From contig VBLN01000009.1 of assembly GCA_005878685.1 (NCBI GenBank), positions 1-16,471 of the forward strand: a stretch of 16,471 nucleotides of DNA. Reading direction: 5' to 3'. This document shows, piece by piece, positions 7,555 through 14,316 of this stretch; positions within the stretch are counted from its first letter, which is position 1, and each line of letters begins with the position of its first letter. Both the position numbers and the translations under genes were made by a program. Below the pieces are notes generated by a model that did no database searches, was not told the origin of the DNA, and saw nothing but the letters and a program-made list of their open reading frames with translations. This DNA comes from Deltaproteobacteria bacterium (lineage in GTDB: Bacteria > Desulfobacterota > Binatia > UBA9968).

Positions 7555-7613
7555 ATTCTCTTTCTATCTGGCCTTTCGGGGGTTGCGTCTGGGAGATTTT
7601 GAATCCACAAAAA

Positions 7614-7643
7614 ACTATAGACGTCTAAAGTCTATGATGTCAA
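7614..7643 (-). promoter_or_regulatory. Sigma70-type promoter of the mrp-MIP18-MEMO operon with dyad symmetry in the spacer
   Basis: On the minus strand TTGACA (plus 7638-7643) and TATAGT (plus 7614-7619) are separated by 18 bases, a perfect -35 and a five-of-six -10. The spacer holds the perfect palindrome TAGACGTCTA (7618-7627) and a further GTCTA at 7630-7634, so that ATAGAC (7617-7622) and GTCTAT (7630-7635) also form an inverted repeat. Such a site between the promoter boxes is a good place for a repressor. The regulator is unknown. The leader is about 55 bases long. Confidence 0.65.
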
Positions 7644-7701
7644 TGGGAACGATCTGCTCTTTTCCTCACGAGGAAGAGAAGCTTGCGCGAAAAAGATGAT
7701 T

Positions 7702-7732
7702 TTGCTTGAAGCGATAAAGCGGCTCTGATAAA
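7702..7732 (+). promoter_or_regulatory. Possible promoter of the glycine-zipper lipoprotein cluster
   Basis: TTGCTT (7702-7707) or TTGAAG (7706-7711) upstream of GATAAA (7727-7732), about 45 bases before the first lipoprotein start. Spacings are 19 or 15 bases and neither box is perfect, so this is only a candidate. It faces away from the mrp operon promoter, so the 219 bases between the two start codons (7555-7773) form a divergent control region. Confidence 0.3.
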
Positions 7733-7773
7733 ATGTTGTTATCTAATCAATGTCTCGGGAAAAGGAGGCGTCT

Positions 7774-8109
7774 ATGAAGCGCTTGCTCGTGATTTTCGGT
7801 GCCTTGTGCCTGATCACCGTATCTTTGGGATGCTCCGCTCCTCTAAGTACGCGGGAAAAAGGCGCAGGAATCGGCGCACTGGGCGGTGCCGCTGCGGGCG
7901 GCATCATCGGCGCTGCCGTCCATCATCCGGCAGCAGGAGCCCTGATCGGGGGCGCACTCGGGTTAGGAGCGGGTGCTCTCGTCGGAGACCAAATGCAAGG
8001 CCAGGAGCAGAAGCAACAGGAGCAACAGCGGCAGATCGATCAGAATCAGCTCGAACTAGAGCGTCAGCGAAGAGACCTAGACAAAGTAAAAAGGCAGAGC
8101 GAGTACTGA
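7774..8109 (+). CDS. Glycine-zipper outer-membrane lipoprotein, copy 1
   Basis: A 111-residue small lipoprotein. A positively charged, hydrophobic signal (MKRLLVIFGALCLITVSLGC) ends in a lipobox-like SLGC with Cys20. Next comes a conserved TREKGAGIGALGG and a Gly/Ala-rich glycine-zipper (about residues 29-72) with GxxxG-type spacing, then a charged Gln/Glu/Arg-rich helix (about 73-111) likely to form a coiled coil. The family is linked to SlyB-like 2TM glycine-zipper lipoproteins of the outer membrane. I chose the ATG at 7774 because AAAGGAGG lies 5 bases upstream and the signal peptide starts there; an earlier ATG at 7750 would add residues before it. First of three tandem paralogues. Confidence 0.82.
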   Translation: MKRLLVIFGALCLITVSLGCSAPLSTREKGAGIGALGGAAAGGIIGAAVHHPAAGALIGGALGLGAGALVGDQMQGQEQKQQEQQRQIDQNQLELERQRRDLDKVKRQSEY

Positions 8110-8147
8110 TAACTCTTGCTCGCTCACAAACGTTTAAGGAGGTTTAG

Positions 8148-8489
8148 ATGGCCATGCGAATTTTCTCTATTCTTACGATAGGCTTTATCATGATCATTCT
8201 CGTTGGCTGTTCCGCTCCCATGACTACCAGGGAGCAAGGCGGCCTGATCGGCGCGGGGCTGGGCGCCGGAACCGGAGCCATTATCGGTAGCACCGTAGGC
8301 CACGCGGCAGCCGGCGCGCTTATCGGCGGACCTGTCGGCCTCATCGCCGGCGCCTTGATCGGCGACCAGCTGATGGGACAAGAACAAAGGCAGCAGGATC
8401 AACAGCAACAGGTGCAGCAGAACCAGGCCGAGCTCGATCGACTAAGAAAAGAGAATGAGCGTCTAAAGCAACAGAAGGGCGAGTGGTAG
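8148..8489 (+). CDS. Glycine-zipper outer-membrane lipoprotein, copy 2
   Basis: A 113-residue paralogue of the preceding gene, 38 bases downstream with AAGGAGG 5 bases before its ATG. It has the same plan: signal peptide with an orthodox lipobox LVGC (Cys21), TTREQGGLIGAGLGAGTGAI, a glycine zipper to about residue 75, then a Gln-rich coiled-coil tail with the shared GQEQRQQDQQQQ run. It is more diverged from copies 1 and 3 than these are from each other, especially in the signal and zipper. Exact function unknown; such proteins are thought to stabilise or sense outer-membrane stress. Confidence 0.82.
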   Translation: MAMRIFSILTIGFIMIILVGCSAPMTTREQGGLIGAGLGAGTGAIIGSTVGHAAAGALIGGPVGLIAGALIGDQLMGQEQRQQDQQQQVQQNQAELDRLRKENERLKQQKGEW

Positions 8490-8527
8490 AGATAGCGGCT
8501 GATTTGAGGCGTCGACTCAGAGAAATC

Positions 8528-9216
8528 ATGAAGCGAGCGTTGACCGCCCTTGTGGGCTTGTCCGTGGCGTCTGCATTTCTTGGCTGCTCGACTCCCCTCG
8601 GTACTCGGGAGAAGGGCGCTGGAATCGGTGCCTTGGGCGGGCCGGCGGCAGGGGGGATTATTGGTGCTGCGACTGGCGGGCAGCGATTGGGGGGTTGCTT
8701 GGACTGGGAGCGGGCGCTCTGGTCGGGGATCAGTTGCAAGGCCAGGAACAGAAGCAGCAGGAACAACAGCGGCAGCTCGATCAGCAGCGAGCGGAGATTG
8801 AAAAGAACCGGGCCCTTTTGGACGAGCTCAAGCGCAGCAACATAGAAGCTCGTGAGACCGACCGCGGCGTAGCGGTCAATCTTCCGAGCGTAAACTTTCA
8901 GTTCGACAGCGCCAATCTTACATCCGAAGGAAGGGAGCGCGTCAGGCAAATCGCCTCTGTCGTAAACCGTCAGGCTCGCGACAGAAGAATCGCCGTCGAA
9001 GGACATGCCAGCAGAGAAAGAGCGGATCAGGAGGTCTACAATCAGCAATTATCCGAGCGACGCGCTCGAACGGTTGCAGATGAACTTGGGTACGACGGCC
9101 TCGATCCCAACCGAATTAGCTCACGGGGTCTTGGCACTCGTTCTCCCATAGCGCCCAATGACACCGATGAAGGGAGGGGCAAAAATCGGCGGGTCGAAGT
9201 CATTATAGAGAACTAA
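8528..9216 (+). CDS. Glycine-zipper lipoprotein with C-terminal OmpA-like domain, copy 3, frame broken
   Basis: The N-terminal part (from ATG 8528) has a signal with FLGC lipobox, then TPLGTREKGAGIGALGG, very like copy 1. Near 8676-8686 the frame changes. The partner frame continues IGGLLGLGAGALVGDQLQGQ, then a coiled coil, then an OmpA-type peptidoglycan-binding domain (FQFDSANLTSEG; VEGHAS; YNQQLSERRARTV; GRGKNRRVEV) to 9216. Against copy 1, a few residues (around HHPAAGAL) are missing at the break, so a small deletion is the likely cause. The intact product would be a lipoprotein of about 230 residues tying the outer membrane to peptidoglycan, as Pal does. The ribosome binding site is weak (AGAGA). 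A TTG at 8695 could restart translation but would lack the signal. Confidence 0.78.
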
Positions 9217-9794
9217 AACTGAAATCTCGGCTCTGTGCCCGCTATTAACCGCCGGATATTTTCCCAATGCCGGAGTACGATCAGCAGCCCAATAAAAAAA
9301 CCTAGTCCGACCAAAACAGGAGGGTAAGAGAAAAGCCAGAGGACAAGGGGAGCTACAGCCGCCGCCGCCATAGAAGCCAAAGATACCCACCGACTCATCG
9401 CCGCCACCACCACAAAGACCAAGACTAAGATCAGCGATGCCAACGGCGCAGCTGCCAAAAAGATCCCGAGCGCCGTCGCCACTCCCTTACCTCCTTGGAA
9501 CTTCAGGAAAACGGGATAGAGATGGCCCAGAAAAGCTGCTGAGGCTGCGAGCACTGTTATGGCCAGGCTTAGTTCCAGTCTAGAAGAAAGAAGGACTGGA
9601 ATAAAACCTTTCGCTATATCGACCAGAAGAGTGATCAGCCCCTGCTTCCTACCCACCACTCGGGCGACGTTGGTCGCACCGACATTTCCGCTACCCGCCC
9701 GACGAATATCTACCCCCGAAAGCAGCCCTATAAGAAACCCAGCAGGGATTGAACCTAGAAGATAGGCAAAAAGGAGCATGAATCCAGCGGCCAT
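9213..9794 (-). CDS. plsY: Acyl-phosphate:glycerol-3-phosphate acyltransferase PlsY
   Basis: PlsY makes lysophosphatidic acid from acyl-phosphate and glycerol-3-phosphate, the first step of phospholipid synthesis, in the inner membrane. The 193-residue product has five or so hydrophobic segments and all three cytoplasmic signature loops: GSGNVGATNVARVVG near residue 37, FLGHLYPVFLKFQGGKGVAT near 90-110, and RHWENIRRLIAGTE at the end. I chose the ATG at 9794, with AAGGGG about 5 bases upstream, over one at 9827 that adds a charged leader not seen in PlsY. Its stop overlaps the stop of the convergent lipoprotein gene by four bases. Confidence 0.95.
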   Translation of the reverse strand: MAAGFMLLFAYLLGSIPAGFLIGLLSGVDIRRAGSGNVGATNVARVVGRKQGLITLLVDIAKGFIPVLLSSRLELSLAITVLAASAAFLGHLYPVFLKFQGGKGVATALGIFLAAAPLASLILVLVFVVVAAMSRWVSLASMAAAAVAPLVLWLFSYPPVLVGLGFFIGLLIVLRHWENIRRLIAGTEPRFQF

Positions 9795-9900
9795 TTTAGC
9801 CCCTTCTTCCGCTTCTCTTTGCCACACCTGGAGACAAGTCCTCCAAGTTGGAATTCTTCCTGACGCCTGGAGCAGGCTGAGATAAAAAGGGAAGCGAAGT

Positions 9901-10992
9901 CTACTTTTTCTTGTAGAATTCAGGATTCATCCGGCTATGGGTACCGGATTTGGCGAGTTCCTCTTCGAACAGCTTTCGGATCCAAGAAGCCTCGTCGTAG
10001 TATTCGATCTGGTTGCCGCCTTCTTTGACGTCTTTGTCGACTTTCGTAATGTCGCCAAAGCCCTCGCCCATACTATATTTGATGCCGCCGAAACGCAGCG
10101 GTAGATAACGGGCCGGCGTCGCGCCGGTGTTGAAATGCTGGTGAAACATCATCTCTTCCGGGACGAAGACGCTGCCGTCTTGCCAATCATACCTCTTGGG
10201 CTCTTCGCCTTCCCACCAGAAGAGCGAGAATCCTTTGCCGCCAATGATGATGACGTTGAAGCCGGGGCCGTGACGGTGAGCCTTCTTGTAGGTCCCAATG
10301 GGAAACTCCGAGATATGGGCCGCCATGACGCCGCTCGCCATCTCGATCATGACGTTGGTTCCCCCGCCGCCGCGCTCTTTCCACTCCTGGAGATTAAAAG
10401 TCTTGCAGTCGGCGATGAAGTTGGTCTCCCAAATGCGGCCCGGGTAAGACTTTCCCTTGCCGCTGAAAAACTCCGGCTCGCCATTGAATCGATCGAGGAA
10501 ATCGTAGGGAGCATTGAAGACAAACTCAGGATTGTGGAAAAGGTTGAAAACGATCGGCATGTTGTTGACGGAGAAAAACCGTGCCGGCTCGTTTCCCTGC
10601 CCGTTGAAATGCTGATGCCAGGTATTGAGCGGCAAGGACAGCAGACTGCCCTCATGCCATTCAAAGGTCTGTTTAGCCCCTTTATCGTTCCAGATGGTCG
10701 TCGCGCCGCGCCCCTTGAGCACGTAGATCAATTCCTCATACAGATGCCGTTGAGGTTCTAACTTCTTTCCCGGGGCGATCTCGCAGAGATAGGCGCCGGT
10801 CGCCACGCCCGCACCCTTCATATTGATAAAGGCACCGTCTCCTCCGACCCGATCCCACCGCGAAAGGGGAACCGTCTTAAGGTTTTGGACGAAAAAGGTT
10901 TCGATAATCGGAATTCCCTCGCCCTTCTGCCACTTATTATAGTAGGGGATATGATCCATCACATTATCGATTTGAGTTGCGGGCTTGGCCAT
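9901..10992 (-). CDS. Bicupin domain protein
   Basis: A 363-residue protein built of two cupin barrels. In the first, His83 and Glu87 (QRHLYEELIYVL) and His126/His128 (WHQHFN) are the likely metal ligands. In the second they are His239/His241 (HRHGPGFNVII) and His284/His286 (FHQHFN). The repeated HQHFN block shows the two halves arose by duplication. Bicupins of this layout include gentisate and 1-hydroxy-2-naphthoate dioxygenases, but the ligand pattern is not a clean match and I do not assign an activity. The ATG at 10992 has GGGAGGA 7 bases upstream; an ATG at 11085 in the same frame lacks this and adds a leader of low likelihood. It ends 106 bases before plsY on the same strand and is divergent from the decarboxylase operon. 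Confidence 0.85.
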   Translation of the reverse strand: MAKPATQIDNVMDHIPYYNKWQKGEGIPIIETFFVQNLKTVPLSRWDRVGGDGAFINMKGAGVATGAYLCEIAPGKKLEPQRHLYEELIYVLKGRGATTIWNDKGAKQTFEWHEGSLLSLPLNTWHQHFNGQGNEPARFFSVNNMPIVFNLFHNPEFVFNAPYDFLDRFNGEPEFFSGKGKSYPGRIWETNFIADCKTFNLQEWKERGGGGTNVMIEMASGVMAAHISEFPIGTYKKAHRHGPGFNVIIIGGKGFSLFWWEGEEPKRYDWQDGSVFVPEEMMFHQHFNTGATPARYLPLRFGGIKYSMGEGFGDITKVDKDVKEGGNQIEYYDEASWIRKLFEEELAKSGTHSRMNPEFYKKK

Positions 10993-11116
10993 CGAATATC
11001 CTCCCAAACTTTTCCAGATGTTACTTACAGGATAAAGAGGCCGAAAGCAAGGCGGAGAAAATACCGAACGGAGATTGACAACCATGCAGAAACTTTACTA
11101 AATGGCATGAAAAGTA

Positions 11117-11171
11117 ATCAGCAGTCAGCCACCAGCGGTCGGCAAGTTGAACCTAAAAGATGACTGCTGAT
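11117..11171 (+). repeat. 11-base perfect inverted repeat with T-run before the decarboxylase operon
   Basis: ATCAGCAGTCA (11117-11127) and its exact complement TGACTGCTGAT (11161-11171) are separated by 33 bases. AGTTTTT follows directly (11172-11178), 17 bases before the start codon at 11195. In RNA this makes a long hairpin with a T-run, as in an attenuator. It could instead be an interspersed palindromic repeat or the terminator of an upstream transcript. Confidence 0.55.
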
Positions 11172-11194
11172 AGTTTTTAGCAGAGGAGAGCAAC

Positions 11195-11410
11195 TTGGCA
11201 ATTCCCGTCACGGCGCCCATGGTAGGGAAGATACTAAAGATAGAGAAAAAAGTCGGAGATCAGGTAGAGGAAGATGAGGTGGTCGTGGTCATGGAAGCGA
11301 TGAAAATGGAGATTCCTATTGTGGCGCCCGTCTCTGGCACCATCAAGGAGATCAAGGTCTCCCCTGGCCAGGCGGTCCAAGCGGAAGATATCTTAGCCGA
11401 AATTGGCTGA
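11195..11410 (+). CDS. Minimal biotin carrier protein of a sodium-translocating decarboxylase
   Basis: A 71-residue protein that is nothing but the biotinyl domain: beta-hairpin fold with the motif EAMKME, Lys37 being the biotinylated residue, and a mirror half (APVSGTIKEIKVSPGQAVQ). Carriers of this family usually have a Pro/Ala-rich N-terminal linker and are about 120-170 residues; here the linker is absent. Translation starts at TTG 11195 with GAGGAG six bases upstream; there is no in-frame ATG before the domain. It passes carboxyl groups between the carboxyltransferase and the membrane beta subunit. First gene of an operon with the next three. Confidence 0.85.
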   Translation: MAIPVTAPMVGKILKIEKKVGDQVEEDEVVVVMEAMKMEIPIVAPVSGTIKEIKVSPGQAVQAEDILAEIG

Positions 11411-11442
11411 ACCCCGCTTAGACACTACAACTGAGGAAAAAA

Positions 11443-11589
11443 ATGGACACCTGGACGTTCGGCTGGACCGTGGCTTTGATCGGCATGGGTGGAACGATGC
11501 TGGTGCTCTGGCTCCTAAGCTTGCTGATTCTCCTGCTTAAGAGAATCTTCCCTTACAAGTCCGAGGAGTCGGCATCCCCAAAGAGGTAG
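11443..11589 (+). CDS. 48-residue single-pass membrane protein, candidate gamma/delta (OadG-like) subunit
   Basis: Too short for most ORF callers, but well supported. The ATG at 11443 has GAGGA about 6 bases upstream. It lies between the biotin carrier (32 bases before) and the beta subunit (6 bases after). The product begins MDTWTFGWTVALIGMGGTML, has one long transmembrane helix of leucines and isoleucines to about residue 32, and a short charged cytoplasmic tail (KRIFPYKSEE). Gamma/delta subunits of oxaloacetate and methylmalonyl-CoA decarboxylases have the same shape (one helix near the N-terminus, cytoplasmic tail) and hold the complex together. Here the tail is short. Assignment rests on position and topology, not on a conserved motif. 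Confidence 0.75.
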   Translation: MDTWTFGWTVALIGMGGTMLVLWLLSLLILLLKRIFPYKSEESASPKR

Positions 11590-11595
11590 AGAAGA

Positions 11596-12735
11596 ATGGA
11601 ATCGGCCATTCTCGCCGGGCTGAACGGTCTGATTCTGGGCTTCTCCAATTTTGGTTGGGGCCAAGCCGTCATGATCCTCATCGGTTCCCTGCTTCTTTAC
11701 CTGGGCATTGGCAAAGGCTTCGAGCCGCTCTTGCTCCTGCCTATTGGTTTCGGCGCGATTCTAGTCAATATCCCGCTTGCCGGGCTCATGGACCAAGGCG
11801 GGGTTCTTCGCTTCTTCTACGACACCGGCGTGCTGACAGAAATTTTTCCCATTCTGATTTTCATCGGCATCGGCGCGATGACCGACTTCCAGCCCCTGCT
11901 GGAAAACCCCAAGATTATTCTGCTCGGCGCCGCAGGGCAGTTTGGCATTTTTCTTACGCTGCTTCTGGCGCTGGCCCTGGGATTTGACAAGCTCGAGGCC
12001 GTCGCCATCGGCATCATCGGCGCCTGCGACGGCCCGACCTCCATTTATGTCTCGTCAAAATATGCGCCGCACCTTCTCGGCGCCGTCTCCGTCGCGGCCT
12101 ATTCATACATGTCGCTCGTCCCAATCATTCAGCCGCCGATCATGCGCCTACTGACCACGGAGGGAGAGAAAAAGATCGTCATGGGGATCGTGAAACAGCC
12201 GGTGTCCAAAACAACCAAGATCCTCTTTCCGGTCGTCGTTACGGTGGCGGCGTCACTCGTTGCTCCATTCGGCACCCCTCTCATCGGCATGGTGATGCTG
12301 GGAAATCTCATGAAGGAATGCGGCGTCGTGGAGAGACTCAAGCAGGCTTCGGAAAATGAGATTACCAACATCGTCACCCTGCTCCTAGGGCTCTCGATCG
12401 GCGCGACCATGGAGGCGGAAAAATTCTTGCGCGTTGAGACAATCATAGTTTTGGTGCTAGGGCTCATCGCCATCGGATTGGATACCGCCGTGGGAGTGCT
12501 TCTCGGTAAGCTCATGTGTTTTCTCACGGGAGGGAAGATCAATCCCTTGATCGGAGCCGCCGGCATCTCGGCCTTCCCCATGTCGGCCCGAGTAGTTCAG
12601 GTTGAAGGGCAGAAGTACAACAAAAAGAGCTATCTCCTCATGCACGCCATGAGCGCAAATGCGGGCGGGCAAATCGGTTCGATCATCGCCGCCGCGGTCA
12701 TGCTCTCTGTGCTGAAGGGAATGGGAATGGGATAA
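11596..12735 (+). CDS. mmdB: Sodium-translocating decarboxylase, beta subunit
   Basis: The membrane subunit that removes the carboxyl group from carboxybiotin and pumps sodium ions. It has 379 residues, with many hydrophobic helices. Conserved elements are GACDGPTSIYVSSKYAPHLLG with Asp145, AYSYMSLVPIIQPPI with Tyr171, and SANAGGQIGSIIAAA with Asn355. In the Klebsiella oxaloacetate decarboxylase the matching Asp, Tyr and Asn are needed for sodium transport. The family is shared by oxaloacetate, methylmalonyl-CoA, glutaconyl-CoA and related decarboxylases. The next gene is an acyl-CoA carboxyltransferase, so an acyl-CoA substrate is inferred; the symbol mmdB is a best guess. It starts 6 bases after the small anchor gene and ends 4 bases before the carboxyltransferase. 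Confidence 0.93.
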   Translation: MESAILAGLNGLILGFSNFGWGQAVMILIGSLLLYLGIGKGFEPLLLLPIGFGAILVNIPLAGLMDQGGVLRFFYDTGVLTEIFPILIFIGIGAMTDFQPLLENPKIILLGAAGQFGIFLTLLLALALGFDKLEAVAIGIIGACDGPTSIYVSSKYAPHLLGAVSVAAYSYMSLVPIIQPPIMRLLTTEGEKKIVMGIVKQPVSKTTKILFPVVVTVAASLVAPFGTPLIGMVMLGNLMKECGVVERLKQASENEITNIVTLLLGLSIGATMEAEKFLRVETIIVLVLGLIAIGLDTAVGVLLGKLMCFLTGGKINPLIGAAGISAFPMSARVVQVEGQKYNKKSYLLMHAMSANAGGQIGSIIAAAVMLSVLKGMGMG

Positions 12736-12739
12736 ACGT

Positions 12740-14293
12740 ATGCCCAAAGGAAGAGAAGAGCTGCAAAAAAAACTTGGTGAGATGGAGAGGAATGTCCTTG
12801 AGGGAGATTCCAAGGCAGCTCAGAAACAACACGGCGAGGGCAAGCTTACCGCGCGAGAAAGGATCGAGAGACTGCTCGACCCCGGGAGCTTTGTCGAGGA
12901 GTTCATGCTGGCCGAGACGCAGTGCGTTGACTTTGGCATGGCTGAGAAAAGACAGCCCACGGACGGCGTGGTCACGGGGTACGGTAAGATTGACGGGAGG
13001 GCTGTTTACCTCTTTGCCCAGGATCGTACGGTCTTGGCCGGAACCGTCGGCAGCGCCCACGCCGAGAAGATTTCCTATGTGATTCGGACTGCGCGCCAGT
13101 CGGGAGTCCCCCTGATCGGGCTCTACGACTCTGTGGGCGCTCGAATCCAAGAGGGGCTTTCAGTCACGACAGCGATAGGAAAGATTTTCTTCGAAAACAG
13201 CATCTCCTCGGGCGTGGTCCCCCAGATCTCGGCCATCATGGGTCCGTGCATCGGCGTCGCTTCCTATTCGCCGGCGCTGACCGACTTTATCATCATGGTT
13301 CAGGGATCGAGTCAGATGTTCATTACCGGCCCTCCGGTCATCAAGGAGGTCTTGGGAGAGGAGATCGGCATGGAGGAGTTAGGCGGGGCGAAAGTCCACG
13401 CCGAGACCTCAGGGGTTTCAGACTTGACCGCGAAAGACGATGAGGAGGGGCTAGCGTTTATCCGGCGCCTATTGAGTTTCCTGCCCTCCAACTGTCAATC
13501 CTCTCCGCCACGCAAAAACCCGACGGACGACCTGATGCGCAACGTCGACACGTTGAATAAAATTGTTCCCGACGATATGCGCAAGGCTTATAACGTGCTC
13601 CAGGTCATCAAGGCGATGGTGGACGACGGGGATTTTCTCGAACTCAAGCCCAAGTTCGCGCGCAATTTGGCCATCGGATTGGGGCGGCTCGATGGTTACC
13701 CCGTCGGGTTTGTCGCCAATCAACCGATGTTCCTGGCGGGAAGCCTGGACGTGGACGCCTCGGATAAGGGGTCGCGCTTCATTCGCTTCTGCGATGCTTT
13801 TAATATCCCTATTGTGACCTTGATGGACGTGCCCGGATTCTTTCCAGGACGGCAACAGGAGGAAAAGGGAATTATTCGCCACGGCGCCAAGCTCCTCTAC
13901 GCCTATGCGGAGGCGACCGTGCCTAAGATCACGGTGGTGCTGCGCAAGGGCTACGGCGGGGCCAAGCAGGCGATGTGCACCCGCGAGATGGGGGCGGACC
14001 AATTCTTTGTTTGGCCCGGGGTGGAGCTGGCGGTCATGGGCGGCGCAGGGGCGGTGAACGTTCTCTATCGCAGGGAGATCGAGCAATCCGAGGATCCCGA
14101 AAAGACGAGACGGGAAAAGATGGAGGAATACGCGGCAAAGTTCAGCGGACCCTTCGAGGCGCTTTCGAAACAATTCGCCCAGGCGGCGATCAGGCCGGAA
14201 GACAGCCGCAAACGCTTGATCCTGGCTCTAGAGATCCTTAGAGAGAAGCGAGAGGAGAGACCGAAAAAGAAACACGGTGTCATGCCCGTGTAA
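12740..14293 (+). CDS. mmdA: Acyl-CoA carboxyltransferase / methylmalonyl-CoA decarboxylase alpha subunit
   Basis: A 517-residue crotonase-fold carboxyltransferase, close to the length of MmdA and PccB. N-terminal features are KQHGEGKLTARERIERLLDP (residues 29-48), GTVGSAHAEK (101-110) and DSVGARIQEG (130-139). C-terminal features are DVPGFFPGRQQEEKGIIRHG followed by KLLYAYAEATVPKITVV, and the oxyanion loop RKGYGGAKQAM. It takes the carboxyl group from the acyl-CoA and places it on biotin. The substrate is not settled by motifs: methylmalonyl-CoA is most likely, with glutaconyl-CoA possible although GcdA is longer. An oxaloacetate enzyme is excluded because OadA has another fold. There is no biotin carboxylase gene here, which favours decarboxylase over carboxylase. 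The start has only a weak ribosome binding site, but it follows the beta stop by 4 bases, so translation may be coupled. Confidence 0.9.
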   Translation: MPKGREELQKKLGEMERNVLEGDSKAAQKQHGEGKLTARERIERLLDPGSFVEEFMLAETQCVDFGMAEKRQPTDGVVTGYGKIDGRAVYLFAQDRTVLAGTVGSAHAEKISYVIRTARQSGVPLIGLYDSVGARIQEGLSVTTAIGKIFFENSISSGVVPQISAIMGPCIGVASYSPALTDFIIMVQGSSQMFITGPPVIKEVLGEEIGMEELGGAKVHAETSGVSDLTAKDDEEGLAFIRRLLSFLPSNCQSSPPRKNPTDDLMRNVDTLNKIVPDDMRKAYNVLQVIKAMVDDGDFLELKPKFARNLAIGLGRLDGYPVGFVANQPMFLAGSLDVDASDKGSRFIRFCDAFNIPIVTLMDVPGFFPGRQQEEKGIIRHGAKLLYAYAEATVPKITVVLRKGYGGAKQAMCTREMGADQFFVWPGVELAVMGGAGAVNVLYRREIEQSEDPEKTRREKMEEYAAKFSGPFEALSKQFAQAAIRPEDSRKRLILALEILREKREERPKKKHGVMPV

Positions 14294-14316
14294 GTTTCAC
14301 CACAGGAGAAAAAGAT

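Noticed and set aside
7617..7635. IscR-type binding site in the mrp promoter
   Set aside because: The half-sites do not fit the known type 1 IscR consensus; kept only as an unidentified dyad.
9827..9872. Inverted repeat between plsY and the bicupin gene
   Set aside because: The repeated CCTGGAG is a direct, not inverted, repeat of seven bases; chance is likely.
13469..14173. A 234-residue minus-strand open frame opposite mmdA
   Set aside because: Shadow of the carboxyltransferase; no recognisable domain.
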